From the NCBI RefSeq assembly GCF_018494085.1, contig NZ_JABBFP010000006.1, positions 62,001 to 126,000 of the forward strand: a stretch of DNA of 64,000 bases, given 5' to 3'. Numbering within the stretch: the first letter of the stretch is position 1; every line of letters begins with the position of its first letter. A program made the translations under genes and the position numbers. Below, one piece after another: positions 8,233 to 17,023 of the stretch. The notes under the pieces were generated by a model. It was given only the letters and a program-made list of their open reading frames with translations. It was not told the origin of the DNA and did not search any database. This DNA is from Rosenbergiella collisarenosi. Its GTDB lineage: Bacteria > Pseudomonadota > Gammaproteobacteria > Enterobacterales > Enterobacteriaceae.

Positions 8233-9171
8233 TTATCGCTTCTCGACTTGTTGTACATAGCGAGAGAGCGGGGCAATCTGGCTTATCACTCGATTCTGCT
8301 GTAAAAAATCGCCCATTCTTTGGTAGCGTTCTGCGCTAAAGGCCGCGCTTTTTTGAGCAAATACCGGAAGAGTCGCCTGCCATGCCTGATGATTTAGCGG
8401 GGTATTCATCTCTGGATAACGTTTAATAAAGGCTTGCCACGCTTGTTGTGGATGAGCTTTTAGCCACGCAGTCCCCTGATCTAACGCGTCAAGAAAAGCC
8501 CCTATCCATGGCTTTTTCGCTTCATCCTGTTGTGCCAAAAGGATCAGCTCATCATACGCTGGAATACCTGACTGCTCGGGACGAAAAACGACAGGATGAA
8601 CCCCTTTATCCTGTAAACTTATGAGTTCATAGTTACGATAAATCGTCATCGCCCCATCGATACGGTGCGTGAGTAAGGCCGTAGTTGCCGCCATATTGAG
8701 ATTCACTAAGGTAACAGAGCGCGGGTCGACGCCTGCGTGAATAAGCATTTGCTTAATAGCGATATCCTCAAATCCGGGTATCGCATAGCCAATCGATTTA
8801 CCTTTAAAATCCGCCAAGCTATGTATGGATGACGATAACGTGGTCAGGGTATTAAGCGGCTGATCGATTAAAGTGCCTACGCGTATCACCGGCACCTTTT
8901 TCTCGACCAGCGTATAAAGTTGGGGTTGATAGCTTACCGCAATATCCGCTTTACCTGCGGCTAATAGCAACGGTACAGAGGCTGAATCGGCCGGGGCAAT
9001 GAGATCCACCGCCAACCCCTCGCGTGTAAAAGCTCCGCTGTATTGCGCGGCAAACAGGGAGGCATGATTAGGGTTCACAAACCAGTCGAGAAGGACTCGT
9101 ACTTTCTGTGTCCCCGCCTCTGCGTGCATCATACAAAGCATAGCGAAACAGCTAATGAATAATTTTTTCAC
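8233..9171 (-). CDS. thiY: Thiamine-precursor ABC transporter substrate-binding protein ThiY
   Basis: A 312-residue NMT1/THI5-like binding protein with a signal peptide (cleavage near AEA, residue 19). LDWFVNPNHASLFAAQYSGAF and the later GKSIGYAIPGFED segments match ThiY, which binds N-formyl-4-amino-5-aminomethyl-2-methylpyrimidine for salvage into the HMP branch of thiamine synthesis. It begins with GTG and follows thiX by nine bases. It is the last gene of the TPP-riboswitch-controlled - strand operon, which strongly supports a thiamine role over taurine or sulfonate binding. Confidence 0.8.
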   Translation of the reverse strand: MKKLFISCFAMLCMMHAEAGTQKVRVLLDWFVNPNHASLFAAQYSGAFTREGLAVDLIAPADSASVPLLLAAGKADIAVSYQPQLYTLVEKKVPVIRVGTLIDQPLNTLTTLSSSIHSLADFKGKSIGYAIPGFEDIAIKQMLIHAGVDPRSVTLVNLNMAATTALLTHRIDGAMTIYRNYELISLQDKGVHPVVFRPEQSGIPAYDELILLAQQDEAKKPWIGAFLDALDQGTAWLKAHPQQAWQAFIKRYPEMNTPLNHQAWQATLPVFAQKSAAFSAERYQRMGDFLQQNRVISQIAPLSRYVQQVEKR

Positions 9172-9180
9172 TCTTTATCC

Positions 9181-9918
9181 TCAACAAGTAGGCCATAAAA
9201 AATAGCGTCGCAACCCTTGTACGACAGCAGAAAGTACCACCGCGATAGCCATTAAACAGAATAGCGCCGCAAAGCTGGTCGCCGTTTCCATTCGAGCGGT
9301 GGATTGCATCATCAAATACCCTAAGCCTTGGCTAGCCCCCACCCACTCCCCCAGTACTACGCCAATCGGCGCTAAGACGACTGCCATATGTAAACCAGAA
9401 AAGAAAAAAGGTAAGGCGGCCGGCCACCGAACTAACCAAAAACAACGCCACCGCGACGCTTGTAAAGTGGCGGCCAAGTCAAGCCATGTCGGGGGCACGC
9501 GGCATAAACCGTCGAATAACGTCAGGCACACAGGGAAAAAAACAATCAAGGCGGCGACCACCACTTTTGAACCCATACCAAAACCCAGCCATAGCACCAG
9601 AAGAGGCGCCAAGGTGAACACGGGGATAACTTGGCTTGCCATCACTAACGGATACAGTAAACGTCGTAGCCAATCGTGACTGGCCATGGCTACCGCGACG
9701 ATGACGCCAGCGCCTACGCCGAGTAATAATGCTAACCCCATCTCACTAAAGGTCACGATGGTTTGTGCTAGCAATAGCGCATACTGTTGTGCAAAAGCTG
9801 TAATCACCTGCCGTGGCGTGGGTAATAAGTAGAGGGGGATCCCTTGATGATTTAACGTCACCCACAGCACCAGAATACATCCAACAAAATAGAACAGATT
9901 AATCAGCCGAGGTTTCAT
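9181..9918 (-). CDS. thiX: Thiamine-precursor ABC transporter permease ThiX
   Basis: 245 residues with about six membrane helices and a permease docking loop (DLAATLQASRWRCFWLVRWPAALPFFFSGLH). VIPVFTLAPLLVLWLGFG is typical of the SsuC/TauC/ThiX permease family. The ATG at 9918 is chosen because GGAGG lies just upstream; it overlaps the end of thiZ by 20 bases. It forms the membrane channel for the ThiY ligand. Confidence 0.82.
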   Translation of the reverse strand: MKPRLINLFYFVGCILVLWVTLNHQGIPLYLLPTPRQVITAFAQQYALLLAQTIVTFSEMGLALLLGVGAGVIVAVAMASHDWLRRLLYPLVMASQVIPVFTLAPLLVLWLGFGMGSKVVVAALIVFFPVCLTLFDGLCRVPPTWLDLAATLQASRWRCFWLVRWPAALPFFFSGLHMAVVLAPIGVVLGEWVGASQGLGYLMMQSTARMETATSFAALFCLMAIAVVLSAVVQGLRRYFLWPTC

Positions 9919-10609
9919 ACGCCTCCAATTGCTTGAGCAGAGCGGCCTGTTCAGTAAGGAGACGCAGATCATCGGCGGGGCGAGGAGTCTCTCCTATGGG
10001 GGCGGCTAGCGGGATCGCCGTGAGTGGCGAGCTATGCAGCAGAACAATCTCATCGGTCAGGCGGCAGGCCTCGAACGGGTCGTGCGTCACGATGATGACC
10101 GTTTTGCCCTTCAGTAACCGCGCGGTCAGCGTTTGTAGCCGAAGTTTGGTCACGGCATCAAGCATGGCGAAAGGCTCATCCATCAAGATAATCGACCGAT
10201 CGGTATAGAGCGTACGTGCCAATGCGACCCGCTGGCGCATCCCTCCCGAGAGCTGATGGGGTTTGGCCGCCATACGTTGACCAAGCCCCACTTTCTCCAG
10301 CAACTGATCCGCACGTCCACGGTCTGGACGTTGGCCGGAAAGCATCGCGGGAAGTAATACGTTATCTCGAACAGATAACCATGGATACAGCTGATCCTGC
10401 TGCCCCATCCACGCGATCTGCGTAGGGTCGGTGATGACCGTTCCATGCTGGGCCGAAGTCAAGCCTGCAAGAAGCTGCAGCAGACTACTTTTCCCAACAC
10501 CACTCTGCCCCAGTAATGCTGTCGTACACCCTAAAGAAAATATGAGTGAGAAGTCGTGCAGCAGAGGCTGCTGCTGCCACGAGAAACTGACATTATCGAA
10601 ACCGAGCAT
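9899..10609 (-). CDS. thiZ: Thiamine-precursor ABC transporter ATPase ThiZ
   Basis: 236 residues. Walker A is GQSGVGKS (about 34-41), signature LSGGMRQR, Walker B IILMDEPFAMLDA, and switch His in VIIVTHDPFEA. The cassette belongs to the nitrate/taurine/HMP-precursor importer group. Its ATG shares one base with the thiF stop (TGATG), so the two are coupled. With ThiX and ThiY it makes a complete pyrimidine-precursor importer. Confidence 0.83.
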   Translation of the reverse strand: MLGFDNVSFSWQQQPLLHDFSLIFSLGCTTALLGQSGVGKSSLLQLLAGLTSAQHGTVITDPTQIAWMGQQDQLYPWLSVRDNVLLPAMLSGQRPDRGRADQLLEKVGLGQRMAAKPHQLSGGMRQRVALARTLYTDRSIILMDEPFAMLDAVTKLRLQTLTARLLKGKTVIIVTHDPFEACRLTDEIVLLHSSPLTAIPLAAPIGETPRPADDLRLLTEQAALLKQLEAYETSAD

Positions 10610-11577
10610 CAGCGATCTCCGGCTGCCAGCAGTACAATATTATCAGCGCCTCGTTGGCGTAATACCCGCTCAGCCCGTGCAGCACGTAATCCAGTACGAC
10701 AAACAAAAACTAAGCGCCGGTAAGTAGGGAGCGTCCATGTCGAGAGTTGTGTTAACGATAAGCGGATCGCGGCGTCACTGACGCTGGCGGGAGCCTCTTC
10801 GCGATCCCGTAGCTCGACGATCAGATCGTCCTCAAGCAATTGGGATCGATCAATAAAATGTAGGCTCTCTTCGATCGGTTCGGCCGCAGAATCGAAACGG
10901 AATTGACTAAATTGCCAATCGCGAAAGTTTGCGCTGACAAGGCAGCCCAACGGCGATGGGGTCATCTGTAACAAATAGCTCAACACCATTTGTGCCTGAA
11001 TCGCCGCCACGCAAGCCACGACAGGCCCTAATACCCCAGCACTTTGGCAGTTCCCCGCTGTATCAGGAAGTTGTGGGAAGAGGGCTCTATAGCTCGGCGC
11101 CCCGCCACAAAAGCCCCCGACATAGCCCTGCATGCCTAATACCGAGGCGCTAATCAGCGCCATCCCATGCGTCTTACAGGCGTCTGAAAGGAGGTAGGTC
11201 GTGGCAAAATTATCCGCAGCGTCGATGACGACATCGATACCACGCAAAGCATGGCGTAACGTACTAGCCGTAAGGTGAGTCACTTCCGGTTCAATAAGGA
11301 CATCGCTGTTGCATTGGCTGAGTAGCACACTCGCGCAGAGCGCTTTAGCTTTACCTATATCTTGCTGCCGAAATAGGGTCTGTCGGTGTAAATTATGTAA
11401 CGCGACCTGATCTGCGTCATATAAGCGGATCTGGCCGATACCGGCCCCGACCAGTTGTGGGAGCAGCGTTGCACTCAGACCTCCCGCCCCCACGACTAGT
11501 ATTTTAGCCTGTTGCAGCCGACGCTGACCCTGTTCCCCTATCTCCGGTAACTGCATCTGTCGTTCGTAGCGTTGCAT
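10609..11577 (-). CDS. thiF: ThiF/MoeB-type adenylyltransferase with C-terminal rhodanese-like domain
   Basis: 322 residues. An E1-like domain (about 1-245) has the nucleotide loop VVGAGGLS (28-35), the DAADN Mg site and the NCQSAGVLGP segment whose Cys177 aligns with the sulfur-relay cysteine of E. coli ThiF. The C-terminal part (about 250-322) ends in a rhodanese-like loop, CRTGLRA (Cys293). It adenylates the ThiS C-terminus before sulfur transfer. The two CxxC pairs that hold zinc in E. coli ThiF are absent here. The adjacent thiS and thiG make ThiF more likely than MoeB. Confidence 0.82.
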   Translation of the reverse strand: MQRYERQMQLPEIGEQGQRRLQQAKILVVGAGGLSATLLPQLVGAGIGQIRLYDADQVALHNLHRQTLFRQQDIGKAKALCASVLLSQCNSDVLIEPEVTHLTASTLRHALRGIDVVIDAADNFATTYLLSDACKTHGMALISASVLGMQGYVGGFCGGAPSYRALFPQLPDTAGNCQSAGVLGPVVACVAAIQAQMVLSYLLQMTPSPLGCLVSANFRDWQFSQFRFDSAAEPIEESLHFIDRSQLLEDDLIVELRDREEAPASVSDAAIRLSLTQLSTWTLPTYRRLVFVCRTGLRAARAERVLRQRGADNIVLLAAGDR

Positions 11578-11586
11578 CGCTGCTCC

Positions 11587-12345
11587 TCAGGTAAGATTCG
11601 CCAAGCCGAATAACGGGGTGGAGGGAACCGCCATATCCCGTTGTTCCATTAATCCCGCATGGTGAGCCAAATAGCCCGCCGAAATTGCCTGTCCAAAAGC
11701 CAGCGCCATGGCGACCGGGTCACGGGCCTTGGCCACGGCAGTATTCAGTAAAATACCGTCGAATCCCATCTCCATCGCTTGCGCCGCATGGGAGGGTGCG
11801 CCGATCCCCGCATCGATGATCATCGGGATCTCGGGGAAGGCAGATCGTAACGCTTGCAGGCCTTTAAGGTTATTTAAGCCTTGTCCCGAGCCAATTGGGG
11901 CTCCCCATGGCATCAAGACCTCACATCCCGCGGCGAGTAATTTTTCCCCGACGATTCGATCCTCAGTGGTGTAAGGAAAGACCTGAAACCCTTCAGCACA
12001 GAGGATTTTTGCGGCTTCCACCAGCGCGAAAGGATCGGGTTGTAAACTCTCGGCATGACCAATAACCTCAAGCTTGATCCACGGCGTATCGAATAACTCT
12101 CGGGCCATATGCGCAGTGGTCACTGCTTCTTTCACCGTATAACAGCCTGCCGTATTCGGTAATAGACGTACTGAAAGCTGCTGGAGGATATCGCGAAATG
12201 CCTGCCCTCCAGCCCCTTCTCGACGTAAACTCACGGTAATAACCTCAGTCCCCGATGCTTTAATCGCCTCACTCAATACAGCGGGCGAAGGATAACCTGC
12301 CGTGCCCAGTAAACAGCGTGACGTTAATGAAGTTCCGTAAAACAT
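11587..12345 (-). CDS. thiG: Thiazole synthase ThiG
   Basis: A 252-residue TIM-barrel enzyme. [10 protein letters not shown] carries the lysine (about 91) that forms the Schiff base with 1-deoxyxylulose-5-phosphate, and [19 protein letters not shown] and [11 protein letters not shown] form the phosphate site. It combines DXP, ThiS thiocarboxylate and dehydroglycine into thiazole phosphate. It lies three bases after thiS and nine before thiF. The glycine imine would come from ThiO here, as thiH is absent. Confidence 0.95.
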   Translation of the reverse strand: MFYGTSLTSRCLLGTAGYPSPAVLSEAIKASGTEVITVSLRREGAGGQAFRDILQQLSVRLLPNTAGCYTVKEAVTTAHMARELFDTPWIKLEVIGHAESLQPDPFALVEAAKILCAEGFQVFPYTTEDRIVGEKLLAAGCEVLMPWGAPIGSGQGLNNLKGLQALRSAFPEIPMIIDAGIGAPSHAAQAMEMGFDGILLNTAVAKARDPVAMALAFGQAISAGYLAHHAGLMEQRDMAVPSTPLFGLANLT

Positions 12346-12348
12346 GGT

Positions 12349-12546
12349 TTAGCCTCCCTGCATCGGCGATAACACTTCGATTCGCATCCCACTATGCAGC
12401 CGTAGGGTGGAATACTGTGCTTTTGCAATAAACTGCCCATCGACCGCACACGCGACAACGCTAAGATCGATCTGTTGCTCACTCAATAACGTGTCTAAAT
12501 GCGTAGCCTGAGTCGTCAGCGACTGGCCATTAACGAATATCTGCAT
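12349..12546 (-). CDS. thiS: Sulfur-carrier protein ThiS
   Basis: A 65-residue ubiquitin-fold protein ending in the required Gly-Gly tail (SPMQGG). The C-terminal glycine is adenylated by ThiF and converted to a thiocarboxylate that supplies sulfur to ThiG. Its start overlaps the end of thiO by 17 bases. Length and tail are exactly those of ThiS. Confidence 0.95.
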   Translation of the reverse strand: MQIFVNGQSLTTQATHLDTLLSEQQIDLSVVACAVDGQFIAKAQYSTLRLHSGMRIEVLSPMQGG

Positions 12547-13474
12547 TGCTCTTTTCCTTGGCTAACTGCTCAATAAGTTGCTCTGCCATACTGGGCGCGA
12601 GTAAAAAACCGTGGCGATACATCCCATTAAGATAGAAACGGTTATGGTGATAATGAACGCTGGGGAGGTTTGTAGGATAAGCAGGACGTAAGCCGCTCGC
12701 GGTCTCTAGAATTTCTGCCTCTGCAAAGGCCGGGTGTAAGGTGTAAGCCGCGCTTAATAACTCCATCGCGGCTCGCGCACTAATGCCTCGCGCGTCATCG
12801 GTCTCGACCATAGTCGCCCCCAACATGAACTCCCCATCCCCACGTGGCACTAAATAACAGGGAAAACGCGGGTGCAGTAGCCGAACTGGGCGCGTAAAAG
12901 TAACCTCTGGGGTATGAAGACGTAGCATCTCTCCCCGTACCGCACGTAGCTGCGGTACCTGTGGGCGGGCGAAAATACCTCGACAGTCGATCACGCGACC
13001 CGAAGGAGAAGACTGATGGAAGGGGACACCTTGTTCACGCAGCCGCTGGCTGAGGAAGGTTAACGCGTGGCGCGGATTTAAATGCCCCTCTTGCGCGAAA
13101 AATAGTCCGGTTTCGAAACGGGTGCCGAGATCCTCTTCAATATCCCTCGGGGTTACCCACTGGAAATGTGACGTTTTGCTGGCGAAGACGTTGAGCTCGC
13201 GCTGATCTCTGGGCGGTGCGACGACGAGGGTGCCGTGTTGTTCCACACCGGGCACTCGCTGGCGCCACCATGCGAGCGCATACTGGCCAAGCCGCACCAC
13301 CTCGCTTGGCGCGCTTTCCGCTTCACAATAGGGTGCGAGCATCCCCCCTGCCAGCCACGACGCGCTGGCATAACCGGGATGTTCAATAATTTCGACCTGT
13401 TCGCCGTGTTCAACTAAGAGCGTTGCAACGCAAAGCCCACTGACGCCGCTGCCTAAGATGCTCCAGCGACTCAT
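12530..13474 (-). CDS. thiO: Glycine oxidase ThiO (FAD-dependent)
   Basis: A 314-residue D-amino-acid-oxidase-type flavoprotein. The N-terminal dinucleotide loop is ILGSGVSGLCVATLL, with the acidic residue of the second strand in VEIIEHPG. The late segments ETASGLRPAYPTNLP and YLNGMYRHGFLLAP form the substrate side. ThiO oxidises glycine to the imine used by ThiG, replacing the radical-SAM enzyme ThiH. It is the first gene of the operon, 120 bases downstream of the TPP riboswitch. Confidence 0.9.
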   Translation of the reverse strand: MSRWSILGSGVSGLCVATLLVEHGEQVEIIEHPGYASASWLAGGMLAPYCEAESAPSEVVRLGQYALAWWRQRVPGVEQHGTLVVAPPRDQRELNVFASKTSHFQWVTPRDIEEDLGTRFETGLFFAQEGHLNPRHALTFLSQRLREQGVPFHQSSPSGRVIDCRGIFARPQVPQLRAVRGEMLRLHTPEVTFTRPVRLLHPRFPCYLVPRGDGEFMLGATMVETDDARGISARAAMELLSAAYTLHPAFAEAEILETASGLRPAYPTNLPSVHYHHNRFYLNGMYRHGFLLAPSMAEQLIEQLAKEKSNADIR

Positions 13475-13595
13475 GGAATGACCTGATATAAAGATGGGGA
13501 TAACATTGATGGCCTCTTAACAAGAGACCCAGGTAAGGCAGAGGGAGGGCGGCATCTCCCGATAAAGGGATCAGCCAAGCTGCTAGTTAGCAACC

Positions 13596-13697
13596 CGTCT
13601 TCCTACGCCAGTATCAACTGGGTCAGGTTCAAAGGGTCGCTGTACGGCGTTATACGCTATCAGCCTCTCAGTCTCTTTCGCGAGACTCCCCCGACTC
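13596..13697 (-). promoter_or_regulatory. TPP riboswitch (THI element)
   Basis: On the - strand, GTCGGGGGAGTC (complement of 13684-13695) opens the element. It is followed by the conserved CTGAGAGG pyrimidine-sensing segment and then ACCCTTTGAACCTGA. The closing strand is CTGGCGTAGGAAGAC, whose end pairs with the start to form P1. These are the signature pieces of the thiamine-pyrophosphate aptamer. It sits directly upstream of thiO and should switch off the whole thiO-S-G-F-Z-X-Y operon when TPP is abundant. The remaining ~120 bases before thiO hold the expression platform. Confidence 0.95.
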
Positions 13698-13758
13698 CAC
13701 TAGTTGTAATAGAGTGCGAGGGGCGAGTCAAGTCCTGAGCAGAGAGATACGGGGGTAA

Positions 13759-14628
13759 TTACCGCCCTTTCTTTTGGCGGCCAGGTTTAGCGAACTTCTG
13801 ACGCGCGGCAGGTTTTTTCGCAGTGCGCGCGGGCATTACTGGCGGGGCAATATCCGGTCGTTTTAACGCTTTTTTCACCGGTTTTTTCTCGACGGGTTTA
13901 TCTTCCGACGATGAGTCCTCGATCAAATTAAACAGCGCGATCAGCTCGTCGTCCGTCAGGTCTCGCCATTCGCCTAATGGGATACCCGTAAGTTGTACAT
14001 TCATGATGCGCGTACGTTCGAGTTTAGTGACCTCAAACCCAAAATGCGTACACATCCGGCGGATCTGCCGATTGAGGCCCTGTACGAGGATGATACGAAA
14101 GACGTGAGTATCGAGCTTCTTAACCTTACATTTCTTCGTTACGGTACCGAGCATAGGGACACCCGCGCCCAAGCCTCGGATAAACTCATCAGTAATCGGT
14201 TTATCGACCGTCACGATATACTCTTTCTCGTGATTGTTGCCAGCTCGCAGGATCTTATTCACCAAGTCACCGTGATTGGTTAAGAAGATCAAGCCCTGCG
14301 AATCTTTATCGAGTCGTCCAATGGGAAAAACGCGCTTACTGTGATTCACGAAGTCACCAATATTGTCGCGCTCGGTTTCTTCCATCGTGGTAACAATGCC
14401 CACCGGTTTATTCAGCGCGATAAGCACTAAATCGTCATCATTGCGCGGTTCGATCAGCTGACCATTAACCATGACTTCATCACCAGGATAAACCTGCGCC
14501 CCAACGGCGGCGCGTCGCCCATTGATAAAAACATTTCCCTGCTCAATGTAACGATCGGCATCGCGACGAGAGCAGATACCACTCTCACTAATATATTTGT
14601 TGAGACGTACAGATGTGTTGGTCAGCAT
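13759..14628 (-). CDS. rluF: 23S rRNA pseudouridine(2604) synthase RluF
   Basis: 289 residues, nearly colinear with E. coli RluF (290). An S4 RNA-binding domain (about 7-65, [16 protein letters not shown]) precedes the RsuA/RluB-type synthase domain with catalytic Asp107 in [10 protein letters not shown]. The Lys/Pro/Ala-rich basic tail after residue 240 is also an RluF feature. It isomerises U2604, and secondarily U2605, of 23S rRNA and can modify U35 of tRNA-Tyr. It is monocistronic. Confidence 0.95.
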   Translation of the reverse strand: MLTNTSVRLNKYISESGICSRRDADRYIEQGNVFINGRRAAVGAQVYPGDEVMVNGQLIEPRNDDDLVLIALNKPVGIVTTMEETERDNIGDFVNHSKRVFPIGRLDKDSQGLIFLTNHGDLVNKILRAGNNHEKEYIVTVDKPITDEFIRGLGAGVPMLGTVTKKCKVKKLDTHVFRIILVQGLNRQIRRMCTHFGFEVTKLERTRIMNVQLTGIPLGEWRDLTDDELIALFNLIEDSSSEDKPVEKKPVKKALKRPDIAPPVMPARTAKKPAARQKFAKPGRQKKGR

Positions 14629-14694
14629 GGTTCCTCCGAAAAAACGGACTATACCTGATTTTTTCGTCGGTTTCGAAAGAGAATATTGCAGTGA

Positions 14695-14718
14695 GGGGGA
14701 ACAAAAAGAGGTTCCCCC
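14695..14718. terminator. Hairpin between aminotransferase gene and rluF
   Basis: GGGGGAAC (14695-14702) pairs with GTTCCCCC (14711-14718) around an eight-base A-rich loop, directly after the aminotransferase stop on the - strand. There is no run of T after the stem, so it may terminate only weakly. Confidence 0.45.
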
Positions 14719-14724
14719 GTATCG

Positions 14725-15912
14725 TTAGGCAGAGAGGGTCTGTAAAGCGTGGGCAATACGACGACCCGCTTCGTCGGCACTTTCTTGCGTCAACATAGAG
14801 TAGGAAAGACGTAGCGCGTTAGGCTCCGGGTTTTCGGCAAAAAATACGTCGCCCGGTACAAATACTACTTTCTCGGCAATACAGGCTTTCAGCAACTGCC
14901 TAGCATCGACGCCTGCGTTAAGATGGCACCATAAAAACATACCACCTTCTGGACGGTTAAAGGTTATGGCATCGCCAAGATGGCGCTGTAACGCCGCAAT
15001 TAACCAATCGCGACGCTGTTGATACGTCTCTCTTAATAGGGCGATACGCTGATCGATACGACCAGATGCGATATAACGCGCAGCGATATGTTGGTTAAGG
15101 GTCGAGGTATGAAGATCAAGGGCTTGCTTGGCAACCGTAATCGCCATCAGAAATTTTTCTGGCAGGGCTAGCCACCCCAATCGTAAGCCAGGGGAGAAAA
15201 TTTTGGAGAAGCTCGACATATAACAGACGTTATGATCGGCACCATATAACTCTTGGGCTAGTGAGAAAAAGGTGGTACGACGCTGCTCAGTGAAAGAGAG
15301 ATGTCCATAGGGGTCATCTTCAACAATGACGACCTGGTAACGGTGAGCCAACTTCACGATTTCAAGGCGTTGCTCATCCTCGATCATCCGTCCCGTCGGA
15401 TTGGCAAAGGTCGGGATCAAATACAGCATCTTTACACCGCCCGCGGCTAACCGCGTTTCAAGAGCAGCCACATCAATATTCTCACCTTGATAAGCCAGCT
15501 CTTCAACAACCGCCTCGGTATAATCTAAGAGTTGCAGAGCGGCTAAATAGGTCGGCCGTTCTACCAGTACCACATCGTCTTTCTCTAAAAAGACGCGGTT
15601 TAGTAGATCAATACCCTGCTGAGATCCGTTGGTAATGAGAATCTGATCAGGACTCAGGCTGAGCCCAGACTTCTGGCTCCAGACTGCAATGCTCTCACGT
15701 AAAGGCCGTTCTCCCTCGGTTACCGAATATTGAAAAACGTCACGGTGGTCCTCCGCAAGGATCTGGTGCACCACCTGATCGATTCCTTCAACATCAATCA
15801 TATCCGTAGCCGGGATCCCGCCCGCTAAGGAGATAAATCCAGGCTCTTTACTAAATTTAAGTAATTCTCTAACCGGTGAAGAATGGATCGCTGCGGATTT
15901 CTTAGAAAGCAT
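14725..15912 (-). CDS. PLP-dependent class I aminotransferase (LysN/2-aminoadipate type)
   Basis: A 395-residue fold-type I aminotransferase. LAGGIPATDM near the start, IPTFANPTGR, VEDDPYGHL and the PLP lysine in SSFSK (Lys237) with the partner arginine in PGLRLGW fit the group that includes 2-aminoadipate and multi-substrate MocR-like transaminases without a DNA-binding domain. It is cytosolic. The real amino donor cannot be fixed from sequence; annotations such as valine-pyruvate or 2-aminoadipate transaminase are all possible. It is divergent from the FadR-type regulator, across a 357-base AT-rich gap. Confidence 0.8.
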   Translation of the reverse strand: MLSKKSAAIHSSPVRELLKFSKEPGFISLAGGIPATDMIDVEGIDQVVHQILAEDHRDVFQYSVTEGERPLRESIAVWSQKSGLSLSPDQILITNGSQQGIDLLNRVFLEKDDVVLVERPTYLAALQLLDYTEAVVEELAYQGENIDVAALETRLAAGGVKMLYLIPTFANPTGRMIEDEQRLEIVKLAHRYQVVIVEDDPYGHLSFTEQRRTTFFSLAQELYGADHNVCYMSSFSKIFSPGLRLGWLALPEKFLMAITVAKQALDLHTSTLNQHIAARYIASGRIDQRIALLRETYQQRRDWLIAALQRHLGDAITFNRPEGGMFLWCHLNAGVDARQLLKACIAEKVVFVPGDVFFAENPEPNALRLSYSMLTQESADEAGRRIAHALQTLSA

Positions 15913-16269
15913 GCGTTAACCTGTCGCCCTTAACATGATAAATGTTGATAAGATTTGCTCAACCTTAGCAAAATAAATTCTCGCCGTCATGGGCAACTCG
16001 TGGCAGAGGAATGCGTAAACCAAGATGATTTTTTTAGGAAAAACCCTTGTTCCACTAGGAATATCTAAATGAGTAGCCGTTAAATTATATTTAAAATAAG
16101 AAATAAAAATAATAACAGAAAATAGTTAGTCGCCATAATAAAATATTAATAATAAAATATTAAATCTAATTATTTAAAAACCCCTCTAGCAAACACTAGT
16201 TTTCTTTAAATATTTTCGGAATTATGTTATAAATAAAATTCGTAACGGATTATTTACATAGAGATTTCT
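15913..16269. other. AT-rich intergenic region with two divergent promoters
   Basis: 357 bases between the divergent aminotransferase and GntR-family genes. The part from about 16060 to 16260 is very AT-rich, with repeated AATAAAATATTAA-type tracts, which suits curved DNA or H-NS binding. No open frame with a credible ribosome site, no stem-loop and no known operator was recognised. Confidence 0.5.
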
Positions 16270-16989
16270 ATGATCACGCATACTGTTATTTTTGCTCCGA
16301 TTGGAGAAGCGAGTAGAACAGAACAAATCACCCAAAGACTCTCTAATGCTATTATTTCTGGTTTATTAGAAAAAGGCGAGCAGCTACCAAATGAAACAGA
16401 ACTCGCGAGAATGATGGGGGTTTCTCATATAACTATTAGAGATGCACTAAATACCCTGAGAAGTAAATCGCTCATATATACTATCCGTGGACGTAATGGT
16501 GGAAGTTTTATTAGTGATGATATCGAATCTTACGTAAAATATTTTCATCCCTTTAATAATGTCAGTTCCGATTTTTTAGCAGACATCGGTGAGATGCAGA
16601 GTGCACTGATTGTTCATTGTACCCGACTGTCAGTAAGACGAATGACTGACGAGGATCTCGAATCATTGGCTAGCCTAATCGAGGCACTCGAAAAATCTGA
16701 CTCTCCACAACGTAAAACGCAAGCTGATATGCGTTGCTTACTGACACTCGCCGCGAACTCTCAGTCCGCACGATTAGCGGGACAAGAGTTAATAATTTTG
16801 ACAGAATGGGCCCCTCTCATCTCTCTCCTTTATAAAGAAGATGCATTCCATATGGAAAGTTGTCGCCACTATCGACGCCTTATTAATGCTTTAAAAGCGC
16901 GAGACGAACCTCTAGCCAGCAAAGAAGCACACTCTTTGGTCGAATTTTTCATTTCTTCGTTAATTGAATACAAAATAAACTTCGTTTAG
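16270..16989 (+). CDS. GntR-family (FadR/FCD subgroup) transcriptional regulator
   Basis: 239 residues. A winged helix-turn-helix occupies about 14-80 (QITQRLSNAIISGLLEKGEQLPNETELARMMGVS...RDALNTLRSK...GRNGGSFI). The C-terminal all-helical domain ends with HYRRLINALKARDEPLASKEAHSLVEFF, which matches the last helices of FCD ligand-binding domains. The usual metal-binding histidine of the first FCD helix is missing (DMRCLL in place of DxxFH). It is followed 34 bases later by a Cache-domain protein and then a dicarboxylate symporter, which it probably controls. The inducer is unknown. Confidence 0.8.
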   Translation: MITHTVIFAPIGEASRTEQITQRLSNAIISGLLEKGEQLPNETELARMMGVSHITIRDALNTLRSKSLIYTIRGRNGGSFISDDIESYVKYFHPFNNVSSDFLADIGEMQSALIVHCTRLSVRRMTDEDLESLASLIEALEKSDSPQRKTQADMRCLLTLAANSQSARLAGQELIILTEWAPLISLLYKEDAFHMESCRHYRRLINALKARDEPLASKEAHSLVEFFISSLIEYKINFV

Positions 16990-17023
16990 TACAAAGCTCA
17001 AATTCAGGATGAAATGAGACAAG

